From Sphingopyxis sp. KK2 (GTDB lineage Bacteria; Pseudomonadota; Alphaproteobacteria; Sphingomonadales; Sphingomonadaceae): a DNA stretch of 48,119 nt. Below the pieces are notes generated by a model that was given only the letters and a program-made list of their open reading frames with translations, was not told the origin of the DNA and made no database searches. The stretch covers positions 1 through 48,119 of the forward strand of contig NZ_LYVN01000013.1 of the NCBI RefSeq assembly GCF_001990265.1, read 5' to 3'. Numbering within the stretch: the first letter of the stretch is position 1; each line of letters begins with the position of its first letter. Positions 15,507 through 26,205 of this stretch are shown one piece after another. The translations under genes and the position numbers were made by a program.

Positions 15507-16489
15507 TTCGCCTGTCCTTCTTCCACTTGCTTCAACCAGGTCAAAAGCGCTGCGGTCACCGCATGAGGGCGCTCTTGCTGTGTCCAATGCCCGCATCCCT
15601 CGAGAAGGATCGCATCGAACAGCCGGGGTACCTGGGCTCGCATCGCCGCGATCATGTCTAAACCGGGCAACATCGACAGCACGATGTCGCGCGTACCGCC
15701 GATATAGAGAGCCGGCTGGTCGATCGTCCGGCCACGCCAGGGCGCCAGATAGGCCACATCGCGATGCTGGTTGCGATACCGGTTCAGCGGCCCGCGAAGG
15801 CCCCCGGCGCGAAACTCGTCGACCAGATACGCAATGTCCGCATCAGGCAGCCATGCGGGAAAGGGGTCGGGACCGGGCAGTCCGTCGAGCAGGCGCGAGT
15901 CGGCCGACCGGTCGTCCCCCAGTCCGTCGGGAGCCTCCCCCGCCAGCCAGAAATAGAAGCGGCGGACAAAGGCGTCGAGATCGCCCTCGGCCTCCGCTTC
16001 GGCCACACCCGGCGTCTGGAAATAGTCCTGGTAGAAAAAACGGCCCTGATCGGCGTGGACGGGTTTCAGGGCGTCGATCAAAGCCACCTCGGCAACGCCG
16101 ATGAAGGGCACCGACAAGGCAGCGACCGCGCGCACCCGGTCCGGATGCAGCAGCGCGGTATGCCAGACCAGATACGCCCCCCAGTCGTGGCCGATCAGGA
16201 TAGCGGGTTCGCCGTCGCCCAGCGCATCGACGACCCCCGCGATATCGGCCGTCATATTTTCCAGATCATAGGCTTCGACGGCATCGGGCTTGTCGCTGCC
16301 GCCATAGCCGCGACAGTCGATCGCACACACCCGATAGCCCGCCTCTGCGATCGGCCCGATCTGATGCCGCCAGGCCGCCCAGCTTTCGGGAAAGCCGTGG
16401 ACGAGCACCACCAACGGCCCCTCGCCGGCGACCGCCGCACGCAGGTTGATACCGTTGGCGGCAATCGTCCGGAACGCGGGTTGGATCAC
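15503..16489 (-). CDS. Alpha/beta hydrolase of the epoxide hydrolase type
   Basis: 328 aa. HGFPESWAAWRHQ supplies the oxyanion hole (HGxP), GHDWGAYLVWH the nucleophile Asp rather than Ser, and GCGHWTQQERP the catalytic His, a pattern typical of soluble epoxide hydrolases and some haloalkane dehalogenases. A cap domain lies between (about 145-240). The start is GTG 16489: it overlaps the receptor stop by GTGA, whereas longer readings run inside the receptor gene. No export signal, so it is cytoplasmic. It likely opens an epoxide, or hydrolyses an activated ester, as an early step after uptake. Confidence 0.88.
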   Translation of the reverse strand: MIQPAFRTIAANGINLRAAVAGEGPLVVLVHGFPESWAAWRHQIGPIAEAGYRVCAIDCRGYGGSDKPDAVEAYDLENMTADIAGVVDALGDGEPAILIGHDWGAYLVWHTALLHPDRVRAVAALSVPFIGVAEVALIDALKPVHADQGRFFYQDYFQTPGVAEAEAEGDLDAFVRRFYFWLAGEAPDGLGDDRSADSRLLDGLPGPDPFPAWLPDADIAYLVDEFRAGGLRGPLNRYRNQHRDVAYLAPWRGRTIDQPALYIGGTRDIVLSMLPGLDMIAAMRAQVPRLFDAILLEGCGHWTQQERPHAVTAALLTWLKQVEEGQAK

Positions 16490-18816
16490 AGGCGCCAGCC
16501 GAGCGAGATGCCGTAGCTGGCCGGGCGGCCCGCCATGCGCCAGGCGGTGTCGGCCTGGAAGGTCGAGTTCCAGTAATATTCGTTGAAGATGTTGCGGCCC
16601 CAAAGCTGGACGCGCAGCTTGCCATCCTCGGTTTCGACCCCGGCGCGCAGATCGACGAGCGTGCGCGCATTGATCCGCAGGATCGCCGGGTCGCCAAAGG
16701 TCGAATTGGTCGCGCTGTTGTAATTGACGTTGGTACCGATCACCGCGTTCCAGCGATCGCTGACGGGCCATTTATACTGAACGTCGGCGGTCGCCTGCCA
16801 CTTCGGCGTGAAGGGGAAAGCCGAGCCTTCATAGTCGGCGAATACGCCGGTGCCGTTATAGCCGGTGAACTCGTCGATGCGGCTCTTCACATAGGTGCCC
16901 GACAGGTTCGCGCTCAGCCCCTCGACCGGGCGCCAGTCGATCGCCGCCTCGACGCCATAGATGTGCGATTTGGGGATGTTGACCAGCCGTTCGAGCAGCC
17001 CGAAGATCGGGTCGAGGATGCGGCCGCGCACCTGCTTGTCCGAATAGTCGTAATAGAAGCCCGCGGCGTTGAACTGAAGCGTGCGGTCGGCGAGCGGCAG
17101 CTTGAAACCGGCCTCATAGGCGAGCAGCGATTCCTGCGTCGCGGGCAGGAAACCGGTGAAGGACGAGGCCGGAACGGTCGGGAAACCGCCCGCCTTCCAC
17201 CCGCGCGAGACATTGGCATAGACGATCGCGCGATTGTCGAAGGTGTAGGTCAGCCCGCCGCGCCACGAGATATTGTCCTGGTCGAGCCGGTCGACGATCA
17301 GCGACGGCTGGAAGGCGGGATCGAAGGTCAGGCAGCTGCCCGGCCCGATCGGGTTGATCGGCGGCGCACCGGTGAACAGCTCGGTGAGCACGTTGAAGCT
17401 CAGATAGGTCGTGCCGTCGCCGTCATAGCCGCAGCCGTTGAAGCTGCGTTCGTTGCGCGTGTAGCGGATGCCGCCCTGCGCGGTCAGGTTCGGAGTCAGG
17501 TCATATTCGAGGTTTGCATAGCCCGCATAGGTGGTCACCTTCTGGTTGGTGAACACCGCCGACGTGGTCAGGATCGGCAGGCCGGGGATGATGACGTTGC
17601 TGCTGAGGTCGTTGGTCTGGAGGATCTGCTGCTCGCTCGCCTTGTCGTGCGAATAGTTGGCGCCCAGAATCCAGCGCGCATCGCCGCTGGTACCGGTCAG
17701 GCGCAGTTCCTGGAAGAAGCTCTTGACGCTGCCCGGGGTATAGCTGTCGAGCTGGCGCCACTGCGTCGCGTCGAGGTCCTGCGTCGCATCGGTGTTGAAT
17801 TCAATCCACGAGGTGATCGAGGTCAGGCGGATATCGTCCGACACGTCGAGGTCGGTGCGCAGCGACGCCTGGTAGAAATCATCGTCGCGGCGCATCGGGG
17901 TCGACGCCGACCAGTTGGCGGCGCGCGCATTTTCGGGCGCGAGCGGCGTCGCGAGCACATAGGGATAGGCGCCGGCGGGGTTGTACGGCGTGTGCGCGGT
18001 CAGCTGCGGCGCCTGCACGTCGGACTTGTCGCGCCAGCCATTGAGGTTGAGCGTAAATTCCAGCGTGTCGGTCGGGTTCCACACGACGAGCGCGCGGCCG
18101 GCGATGCGGCGCGCGCTGCCCAGCTTGTCGTTGCGGGTGTAATTCTGCTGCCAGGCGCCGCCCTCGTCGACGCGCGCGCTCAGCCGCACGCCGAGCGTGT
18201 CGGTCAACGGCGCGCTGACGAAGCCCGACAGTTCGAACGCGTTGAAACGGCCATAGCTCGCATCGGCGCCCGCCTCGAAATCATTGCCCGGCTTGGCCGA
18301 GATATAGTTGATCGCGCCGCCGGTGGCGTTCTGGCCATAGAGCGTGCCCTGCGGCCCCTTCAGCACCTCGACGCGCGAGAGGTCGAGCGCCGCCCCCTGC
18401 GTCAGGATCGCGAAAGGCAGCGGCACTTCGTCGACATAGACGCTGACCGCCGGCGACGCGGCGAGGGTCGATTCGTAAAAGCCGACGCCGCGGATCGTAT
18501 AGACCGGGGTCGCGATCTGGCTCTGGGTGAAGGTCAGCCCGGGAACGATCTTGGCGAGGTCGGCAACGGTGCTGATCCCCTGCGCGGTGAGCTGGTCGCC
18601 GCCGATCGCGGTGATCGACATCGGCACCGAGTTCAAAGATTGTTCGCGGCGCTGCGCGGTGACGATGATCTCGTTCGTATTGTCGGACGCGCTGTCGGCT
18701 GCTTCGGCGGCACCGTCCGGCGCACCGGTTTCGGTCTGCGCCATCGCCGGCGCGGCAGCCATCAGCGCGAAAAACGTAACACCCGCGCACAGCCGCGCCG
18801 CAAATCCCTTAGGCAT
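16486..18816 (-). CDS. TonB-dependent outer-membrane receptor, first gene of catabolic operon
   Basis: 776 aa. Signal peptide (residues 1-26, ending APAMA), a short periplasmic segment with a TonB-box-like NEIIVTAQRREQSLNSVP, the plug domain (about 45-165: QGISTVADLAKIVPGL, YIRGVGFYES, VEVLKGPQGTLYGQNATGG) and a beta-barrel ending in WRL with terminal aromatic strands. It imports a scarce or bulky substrate using energy from TonB. ATG 18816 has AGGAGAG upstream. The next gene starts inside its stop codon. Sphingomonads carry many of these receptors, often beside the catabolic genes for the imported compound, as here. Confidence 0.95.
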   Translation of the reverse strand: MPKGFAARLCAGVTFFALMAAAPAMAQTETGAPDGAAEAADSASDNTNEIIVTAQRREQSLNSVPMSITAIGGDQLTAQGISTVADLAKIVPGLTFTQSQIATPVYTIRGVGFYESTLAASPAVSVYVDEVPLPFAILTQGAALDLSRVEVLKGPQGTLYGQNATGGAINYISAKPGNDFEAGADASYGRFNAFELSGFVSAPLTDTLGVRLSARVDEGGAWQQNYTRNDKLGSARRIAGRALVVWNPTDTLEFTLNLNGWRDKSDVQAPQLTAHTPYNPAGAYPYVLATPLAPENARAANWSASTPMRRDDDFYQASLRTDLDVSDDIRLTSITSWIEFNTDATQDLDATQWRQLDSYTPGSVKSFFQELRLTGTSGDARWILGANYSHDKASEQQILQTNDLSSNVIIPGLPILTTSAVFTNQKVTTYAGYANLEYDLTPNLTAQGGIRYTRNERSFNGCGYDGDGTTYLSFNVLTELFTGAPPINPIGPGSCLTFDPAFQPSLIVDRLDQDNISWRGGLTYTFDNRAIVYANVSRGWKAGGFPTVPASSFTGFLPATQESLLAYEAGFKLPLADRTLQFNAAGFYYDYSDKQVRGRILDPIFGLLERLVNIPKSHIYGVEAAIDWRPVEGLSANLSGTYVKSRIDEFTGYNGTGVFADYEGSAFPFTPKWQATADVQYKWPVSDRWNAVIGTNVNYNSATNSTFGDPAILRINARTLVDLRAGVETEDGKLRVQLWGRNIFNEYYWNSTFQADTAWRMAGRPASYGISLGWRL

Positions 18817-18852
18817 ATCACTCTCCTGATGGGCCGGCTTATCGGTGCCGAC

Positions 18853-18898
18853 TTTCCATTAGGAAATCAGATTGCCTCAAACTAGTCAAGATCGACTA
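18853..18898. promoter_or_regulatory. Two inverted repeats, candidate TetR operators before the receptor operon
   Basis: In the 83-base gap between the TetR stop and the receptor start are TTTCC-ATTA-GGAAA (18853-18866) and TAGTC-AAGATC-GACTA (18883-18898), both with perfect arms. The second lies right after the TetR stop. Their position fits operators controlling the receptor operon. Related but imperfect text follows at 18900-18912. Confidence 0.5.
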
Positions 18899-18899
18899 A

Positions 18900-19571
18900 T
18901 CAGATTTGACTATTTTTATCGTCCTCGCGATTTCGTGCCGCCAGATTGGCGCAAAACCGCCGATGCCGCTCCATCATCCGGTCGATCGCGGCGAGGATCA
19001 TCGGGCGTTCATAGCCCAGGCTATGCTCGATGATCAGCCCGCGGACGCTTGCGATGAGCAACCAGCCATGCGGGACCAGCGCCTCGGCGTCCTCGAATCC
19101 GGCGTCGCTGGCGAGCTTGATGAACTCGTCGTGGATCTCCTGCTCGACCTGGCTCGCGACCGGCTGCAGCCCCGCGATCAGTTCGGCATCCCAGCGCGCG
19201 GCGAGCAGGATGTCGGTCAGCGCCAGCCCCTCGGGCGCCGAATGGCTTTCCCACGAGATGCGCGCATAATCGGACAGGCGCTCGAACGGATCCTCGATCG
19301 CCGCGGCCATCACCCCCGCGGCATCCATCACGCGCCGCATCGCGCGCTCGGCGGCCGCGACCATCAACGCGATGCGATTCGGGAACTGGTGCAGAACCGA
19401 CCCGCGACTCAACCCCGCCTCGGCCATCACATGCTCGATCGTCGTCGCGGTGAACCCCGACCGGACGATGCATTTGATCGTAGCGTCGAGGATCTTCTCG
19501 CGCGCACTGATCCCCCGCGACGTCAGGCGTCGCGGCCGGCCATCGACAGGCAGGGAAATGGCATCGCTCAT
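18900..19571 (-). CDS. TetR family transcriptional regulator
   Basis: 223 aa. The N-terminal HTH spans about residues 22-68 (AREKILDATIKCIVRSGF, TTIEHVMAEAGLSRGSVLHQ, FPNRIALMVAAAE); the rest is an all-helical ligand-binding domain. ATG 19571 is preferred to an upstream TTG. It lies directly upstream of and in the same direction as the receptor operon with inverted repeats in the gap, so it probably represses that operon and releases on binding a pathway compound. Confidence 0.9.
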   Translation of the reverse strand: MSDAISLPVDGRPRRLTSRGISAREKILDATIKCIVRSGFTATTIEHVMAEAGLSRGSVLHQFPNRIALMVAAAERAMRRVMDAAGVMAAAIEDPFERLSDYARISWESHSAPEGLALTDILLAARWDAELIAGLQPVASQVEQEIHDEFIKLASDAGFEDAEALVPHGWLLIASVRGLIIEHSLGYERPMILAAIDRMMERHRRFCANLAARNREDDKNSQI

Positions 19572-19648
19572 CGGGCCATTTGACCGCAGGCGGTCCAAAG
19601 GTCAAACCTGCGATCAACAGGCAATCGCCGCGATGACCGACCGTCGCT

Positions 19649-19921
19649 TCAAAAATCGGGCGCGCGCAGACGTCGCCAACGCTCCGAAACCTCGACCGTC
19701 TCCCACAGCCCCGGGCCGGCGAACAGCAGCGCGCTACCTGCGCTGCCGCACAGGAAGGCGATTGCCGAAAGCAGCAGCGTCAAAGAGGTTGCGTCGCGTG
19801 CCGGCGTGACGAGCGCCATATGATGGAGCCGCACTGCGACCATGCCGCCCAGCGCGAGCAGCGCGAGGCCGCCGGCGCGCAGGCCGATGCCGGCGAAGCG
19901 ATTTTCATGCCAATAGGTCAT
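19649..19921 (-). CDS. Small two-helix membrane protein, probable KdpE regulon member
   Basis: 90 aa, family not recognised. Two hydrophobic helices (about 14-33 and 46-68) separated by a polar turn, with a charged C-terminal tail (ETVEVSERWRRLRAP). ATG 19921 follows GGGAGC with good spacing. It lies 28 bases downstream of the 48-aa gene and is likely co-transcribed with it from the KdpE-type promoter at 20103-20173. Role unknown; a link to potassium or osmotic stress is inferred from the promoter only. Confidence 0.65.
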   Translation of the reverse strand: MTYWHENRFAGIGLRAGGLALLALGGMVAVRLHHMALVTPARDATSLTLLLSAIAFLCGSAGSALLFAGPGLWETVEVSERWRRLRAPDF

Positions 19922-19949
19922 GGGAAGCTCCCGGTGCCGGTACGGCAGA

Positions 19950-20096
19950 TCAGCCGACCGCTTCGATCACGAAGGCGATCAGCGCGATGATCGCGCACAT
20001 GTAGAGGCTCAGCATCAGTGCGCCTTGGGCGCCGAGCCAGTCGACGACATGGTCGTGCAGGCGCGCGGCGGGGCGGTCGGTCTTGGAGGTCGTCAT
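19950..20096 (-). CDS. 48-aa single-pass membrane protein, leaderless, downstream of kdpE
   Basis: A short gene: ATG 20096, TGA at 19950-19952. The product has a polar, basic N-terminus (TSKTDRPAARLHDHVVDWLG) and one membrane helix (about residues 25-46, LMLSLYMCAIIALIAFVIEA). It has no ribosome site; instead a -10-like TATATT ends six bases before the ATG, so the mRNA would start at or next to the start codon. The upstream DNA duplicates the kdp promoter. It may be a small partner or regulator of potassium transport, by analogy with KdpF, but this is inference. Confidence 0.62.
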   Translation of the reverse strand: MTTSKTDRPAARLHDHVVDWLGAQGALMLSLYMCAIIALIAFVIEAVG

Positions 20097-20102
20097 GCCC
20101 CG

Positions 20103-20173
20103 AATATAGGATCGCACGGCGTTTGAAATCGAGAGGAGCGGGCGGCCGCAGGCGTAGTATTTGCGTAGGATTT
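20103..20173 (-). promoter_or_regulatory. KdpE-type promoter, copy B (small-protein operon)
   Basis: Gapless alignment with 28165-28235 upstream of kdp: over 66 positions from the shared AGGAT to the end of the box I count 45 identities, clustered in blocks. The block TAGTATTYGCGTAKGATTT (plus-strand reading, 20155-20173) and the block GCGTTTGAAWTCGAGAG are nearly identical, and the spacing is the same in both copies. The -10 lies at 20103-20108; there is no good -35, as expected for an activator-dependent promoter. Confidence 0.7.
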
Positions 20174-20181
20174 ACGCGAAA

Positions 20182-20892
20182 TTACACCGCCTGCCCGCCC
20201 CCGTCGGGCACCCGCAGGCGATAGCCGATGCCGAGTTCGTTGCTGATGATCTGCGGGTGCTGCGGATCGGCCTCGAGCTTCTGGCGCAGCGTGCGGATCA
20301 GCACGCGCAGATATTCGACATGATGGTCATGCTCGTGCGGCCAGACCTCGGCCATGATCTGCTTGTGGGTGATCACGCGGCCCGGGAAGCGCGCGAGCTG
20401 CGCCAGCACGGCATATTCCTTGGGGGTCAGGTGGACCTCCTTGCCGGCCCGGGTCACGGTGCGCGCGATGAGGTCCATCGTCACGTCGCCGACCGCGAGG
20501 GTGAGGTTGCCGCCCTCGCGCGTCAGCCGGTTGCGCAACGCGACGCGCACGCGCGCGAGCAGTTCGTCGGTGTCGAAGGGCTTGGTCAGATAATCGTCGG
20601 CGCCGAGGTCGAGCGCCGCGACCTTCTCTTCCGTGGCGTCGCGCGCCGAAACGACGATCAGCGTCGTGTCCGACTGCTGCTTGAACAAGGGCACGAGTTC
20701 GAGCCCATCACGGTCGGGAAGCCCGAGGTCGAGCAGGGTGATGTCGGGACGCTCCTGGCGCAGCCGATCGGCCGCTTCGCGCGCGTTTTCGGCCTCGACG
20801 ATCGCATAATCGGCGCGCTCCAGCGCCGCGCGGATCAGGCGGCGGATATGGAGTTCGTCGTCGACGACGAGCACCTTGTGGCGCAGCTTCAT
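20182..20892 (-). CDS. kdpE: KdpE response regulator
   Basis: 236 aa OmpR/PhoB-type regulator. Receiver domain: acidic pair Asp11-Asp12, phospho-acceptor Asp55 in LLDLGLPDRDG, and the conserved Lys in DDYLTKPFD (about 104). C-terminal winged helix: VHLTPKEYAVLAQL, GRVITHKQIMAEVWP and VEYLRVLIRTLRQKLE, with IGYRL at the end, typical of KdpE. It is phosphorylated by KdpD at low potassium and activates the kdp operon. It overlaps kdpD by ATGA. Two candidate target promoters are seen, at 28165-28235 and 20103-20173. Confidence 0.97.
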   Translation of the reverse strand: MKLRHKVLVVDDELHIRRLIRAALERADYAIVEAENAREAADRLRQERPDITLLDLGLPDRDGLELVPLFKQQSDTTLIVVSARDATEEKVAALDLGADDYLTKPFDTDELLARVRVALRNRLTREGGNLTLAVGDVTMDLIARTVTRAGKEVHLTPKEYAVLAQLARFPGRVITHKQIMAEVWPHEHDHHVEYLRVLIRTLRQKLEADPQHPQIISNELGIGYRLRVPDGGGQAV

Positions 20893-23561
20893 GGGATGTC
20901 CTTGTCGGTGAGGGTCGTGATGATCAGCGCTTCGGGAATGCGGATCGTGAAGCAGGCGCCATGCGGATCGGCGTTGTTGCCCGCCGCGACCGACAGCCCC
21001 ATCGCATCGGCGAAGCCCTTGACGATCGCGAGCCCCAGCCCGGTGCCATGCTTGGCGCGGTCGCTGCCCTCGAGCCGGGTGAAGGTTTCGAAGACGCGCT
21101 TTTCATTGCCCGGCGCGATGCCCGGCCCCTGGTCGATCACCGACAGTTCGATGGCATCGGTCGTGCGGCGCGCGCGGATGGTGATCGCTGTTCCGGCGTC
21201 GGCATAGCGGCCGGCATTGTCGAGCAGGTTGATCAGGCAATGGTGCAGCAGCACCGGGTCGACGCGCACGAGCGGGATGTTCGGCGAGATATCGACCTTC
21301 ACCTCATGCCCCGCCAACGACGCCCGCGTGTCGTGCGCGGCGCTGGCGGCCGCGTCGAACAGGTCGGTCGCCTCGATCTTCATCGGCAGCGCCCCCGCCT
21401 CGACGCGCACCATGTCGAGCAGGTTCGAGACGAAGCGGTTGAGCCGCCTAGCCTCAGCCTCGACCGTTTCGGCGAGTTCGGGCGAGGGATGGCGCTGCAT
21501 TTCCTGTGCTGCCGACAGGATCGTCGTCAGCGGGGTGCGCAGGTCGTGGCTGACCGACGAGAGCAAAGCCGAGCGCAGCCGGTCGCGCTCGTCGACCTGC
21601 CGGGCGCGCAGCGACGCCTCCTCGAGCTCCATGCGGTCGAGCACGATCGACGCCTGGTCGAGCAGGCTCATCAGCAGTGGCACCTGGTCCGAACGCACCG
21701 GCTCGCGCGCATCGTCGCGGGTCAGCCCCAGCACCCCGAGCACGCCGCGCGTCGTGCGCAGCGGGTGAAACAGCCAGTCGGACGCGGTGAGCGTCGACGA
21801 TCCGCGCCCCGCGGGCTGGTCATTGTCCATCGCCCATTGCGCCGCCGCACGCTCGATCTGTTCGAGCCGATCCTCGGGCGGCACCGCGGCGCGCAGCACC
21901 GGGCCGTCGGCGGACGGGAGCAGCAGCACGGCGCGGACGTCGAGCAGGCGGCCAACCTCGGCGCAGATCGCCTGCATCAGCGCATCCTGGTCGGGCGCGG
22001 CGGTCAATTGCCGCGAGAAGCTGGCGAGCGCCGCATTCTGCCGCGCGCTCGATTGCGCGAGATCGGCCTGCGCGCGGACGCGCGCTGCGAACTGGCTCGT
22101 CACCACCGCGACGCCGAGCAGAACGAGGATGCTGATGACATTTTCGGGATTGTTGACGGTCAGCGTGCCGGTCGGCGGCAGGAAGAAGAAATTATAGGCG
22201 AGGCTCGCCGCGAGGCCCGCGAACAGCCCGGCGCGGACGCCGAAGGTCGCCGCAGCGAACATCACCGGGATCAGGTAGAGCAGCGAGATATTGCCGAGGT
22301 CGATGACTTCGAGCAGCAGGCGCCCGAGCAGGGTCATCGCGGCGACCATCGCGAGCGACCAGATATAGTCCGCCGGCCGGCCCCAGCGTCCCGGGGTGGG
22401 CGCGTCGCTGCGGCGCTGGACCGCCTTCGCCTCGGGCTCGCCGGGCAGGACATGCACCGCGACATCGTCGATCGTCCGCACCAATTGGTCGACCACCGAC
22501 CCGTGGCGCATCTCGAACCACCAGGGTCGCGTCGATTTTCCGATCACGATCTGCGTCGCGCGCGCATCGCGCGCAAAGGCCTGCAGCCCTTCGACGACGC
22601 TGGCGGCGGGGACGGTCGCGGTCGCGGCGCCGAGCCGCGAGGCGAGCGCGAGCGTGTCGGCGAGCTGCTTGCGGTCGTCGTCGGTCAACGACCGGCTGCG
22701 CCGCGTTTCGATATAGACCGCGGTCCATGGCGCGCGCAGCGCATCGGCGAGGCGCTTGCCCGCACGCACCAGCCCTGCCGCGACGGGAAGCTCGCTGACC
22801 GCCACCACGATCCGCTCGCCGACCGCGAAGCTGCCCGCGAGCGCGTGGCTGCGCACATGGTCGAGCATCTGCGCATCGACCGCCTGCGCCGCGCGGCGCA
22901 GCGCAAGTTCGCGCAGCGCCGTCAGATTCGCCTTCGAAAAAAAGTGGCCGAGCGCGCGCGTCGCTTCCTGCGGGATGTAGACCTTGCCATCGCGCAGCCG
23001 CTCGATCAGCTCGTCGGGGGGGATGTCGACGACCTCGATCTCGGCCTGTTCGAGGATGGAGTCGGGCACCGTCTCGCGGACGCGCACGCGCGTGAACGAC
23101 GCGACAACGTCGTTCAGGCTTTCGACATGCTGGATATTGAGCGTCGAATAGACGTCGATGCCCGCGCCCAGCAGTTCCTCGACATCCTGATAGCGTTTGG
23201 GATGCCGGCTGCCCGGCGCGTTCGTATGCGCGAGTTCGTCGACGAGGACGAGCTGCGGCCGACGTTCGAGGATCGCGTCGATATCCATCTCGCCAAGGCT
23301 GTGCCCCTGATGACCGACCGCGCGCCGCGCGACGATTTCATGGCCCTCGACCAGCGCCTCGGTCTCGCGGCGGCCGTGCGTTTCGACCACCCCGATCACG
23401 ACATCGACCCCGGCCTCACGCCTTTGCCGGCCGTCGGTCAGCATCTCCCACGTCTTGCCGACCCCCGGCGCGGCACCGAGGAAGACTTTCAGACGGCCGC
23501 GACCTTCCTGTGCCGCCTGGCGCAGGAAGGCCTCGGGAGAGGGTCGGTCGAGTCCGGTCAC
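20889..23561 (-). CDS. kdpD: KdpD sensor histidine kinase
   Basis: 890 aa inner-membrane potassium sensor. Order: KdpD N-terminal domain with Walker A GAAPGVGKTWEM (about 29-40) and VDELAHTNAPGSRHPKRYQD; UspA-like domain (about 245-370); four membrane helices (about 400-500); GAF-like domain; histidine kinase core with SVSHDLRTPLTTI, and ATP-binding motifs LLDNAGRYA, DQGPGIAPG and GTGLGLAIV. The start is GTG 23561, overlapping the kdpC stop (GTGA). It phosphorylates KdpE under potassium limitation or osmotic stress. Length and domain order are normal. Confidence 0.97.
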   Translation of the reverse strand: MTGLDRPSPEAFLRQAAQEGRGRLKVFLGAAPGVGKTWEMLTDGRQRREAGVDVVIGVVETHGRRETEALVEGHEIVARRAVGHQGHSLGEMDIDAILERRPQLVLVDELAHTNAPGSRHPKRYQDVEELLGAGIDVYSTLNIQHVESLNDVVASFTRVRVRETVPDSILEQAEIEVVDIPPDELIERLRDGKVYIPQEATRALGHFFSKANLTALRELALRRAAQAVDAQMLDHVRSHALAGSFAVGERIVVAVSELPVAAGLVRAGKRLADALRAPWTAVYIETRRSRSLTDDDRKQLADTLALASRLGAATATVPAASVVEGLQAFARDARATQIVIGKSTRPWWFEMRHGSVVDQLVRTIDDVAVHVLPGEPEAKAVQRRSDAPTPGRWGRPADYIWSLAMVAAMTLLGRLLLEVIDLGNISLLYLIPVMFAAATFGVRAGLFAGLAASLAYNFFFLPPTGTLTVNNPENVISILVLLGVAVVTSQFAARVRAQADLAQSSARQNAALASFSRQLTAAPDQDALMQAICAEVGRLLDVRAVLLLPSADGPVLRAAVPPEDRLEQIERAAAQWAMDNDQPAGRGSSTLTASDWLFHPLRTTRGVLGVLGLTRDDAREPVRSDQVPLLMSLLDQASIVLDRMELEEASLRARQVDERDRLRSALLSSVSHDLRTPLTTILSAAQEMQRHPSPELAETVEAEARRLNRFVSNLLDMVRVEAGALPMKIEATDLFDAAASAAHDTRASLAGHEVKVDISPNIPLVRVDPVLLHHCLINLLDNAGRYADAGTAITIRARRTTDAIELSVIDQGPGIAPGNEKRVFETFTRLEGSDRAKHGTGLGLAIVKGFADAMGLSVAAGNNADPHGACFTIRIPEALIITTLTDKDIP

Positions 23562-24148
23562 GCGGGGGGTTTAGCGCCAAAAGCATCGAGTCGTCGATTG
23601 AGCGCGAACAGATTGACGCGCGGCTCGCCGAGGAAGCCGAGCAAAGGCTGCTCGACGCTGTCCGCGACCAGCTTGCGGACCGCCGCCGGGTCGATCCCGC
23701 GCACCCGCGCGACACGATCGACCTGGTAAAAAGCCGCCTCGGGGCTCAGATGGGGGTCGAGCCCCGAGGCGGAGGTCGTCACCAGGTCGGGCGGGACAGG
23801 GCGGCCCGGTGTCGTCTCTTGATATCTGGCCACATCGGCCTTCACGCGGTCGGCCAAGACCTGCGAGGTCGGGCCGAGGTTCGAGCCCGACGAGGCAAGC
23901 CCGTCGTAGCCGTCGCCCGCGGCCGACGGCCGGCTGTGAAAATAACGGTCGCTGGTGAAGGCCTGCCCGACCACGTCGGAGCCGATGACCTTACCGTCCG
24001 CGCGCACCAGGCTGCCATTGGCCTGCGCCGGGAAGAGCGCCTGCCCGACGCCGGTGAGCGCCAGCGGATAGGCGATGCCGAGCAAGGCCGCGAACAGCAA
24101 TGTCATGACGATCGCCGGGCGCAGCGCGCTGGAGAGATCCTTGTTCAT
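23558..24148 (-). CDS. kdpC: KdpC, K+-transporting ATPase subunit C
   Basis: 196 aa, one N-terminal membrane helix (about 10-33) and a periplasmic domain with the family signatures DVVGQAFTSDRYFHSRPSA, GSNLGPTSQVL and ASGLDPHLSPEAAFYQVDRV. It stabilises the KdpFABC complex and contributes to potassium capture. ATG 24148 is chosen because GAGGAA is seven bases upstream; ATG 24154 is too close to that site. Ten bases separate it from kdpB, and its stop is inside the kdpD start. Confidence 0.95.
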   Translation of the reverse strand: MNKDLSSALRPAIVMTLLFAALLGIAYPLALTGVGQALFPAQANGSLVRADGKVIGSDVVGQAFTSDRYFHSRPSAAGDGYDGLASSGSNLGPTSQVLADRVKADVARYQETTPGRPVPPDLVTTSASGLDPHLSPEAAFYQVDRVARVRGIDPAAVRKLVADSVEQPLLGFLGEPRVNLFALNRRLDAFGAKPPA

Positions 24149-24158
24149 AGTCATTTCC

Positions 24159-26195
<2,037 letters not shown>

Positions 26196-26205
26196 ATGGA
26201 TATCC

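Noticed and set aside
16963..18885. 640-codon plus-strand ORF opposite the TonB receptor
   Set aside because: Arg/Asp/Gly-rich shadow of the receptor in GC-rich DNA; no ribosome site and no recognisable domain.
20961..23729. 922-codon plus-strand ORF opposite kdpD
   Set aside because: Long antisense shadow of kdpD caused by GC-rich third positions; composition is not protein-like.
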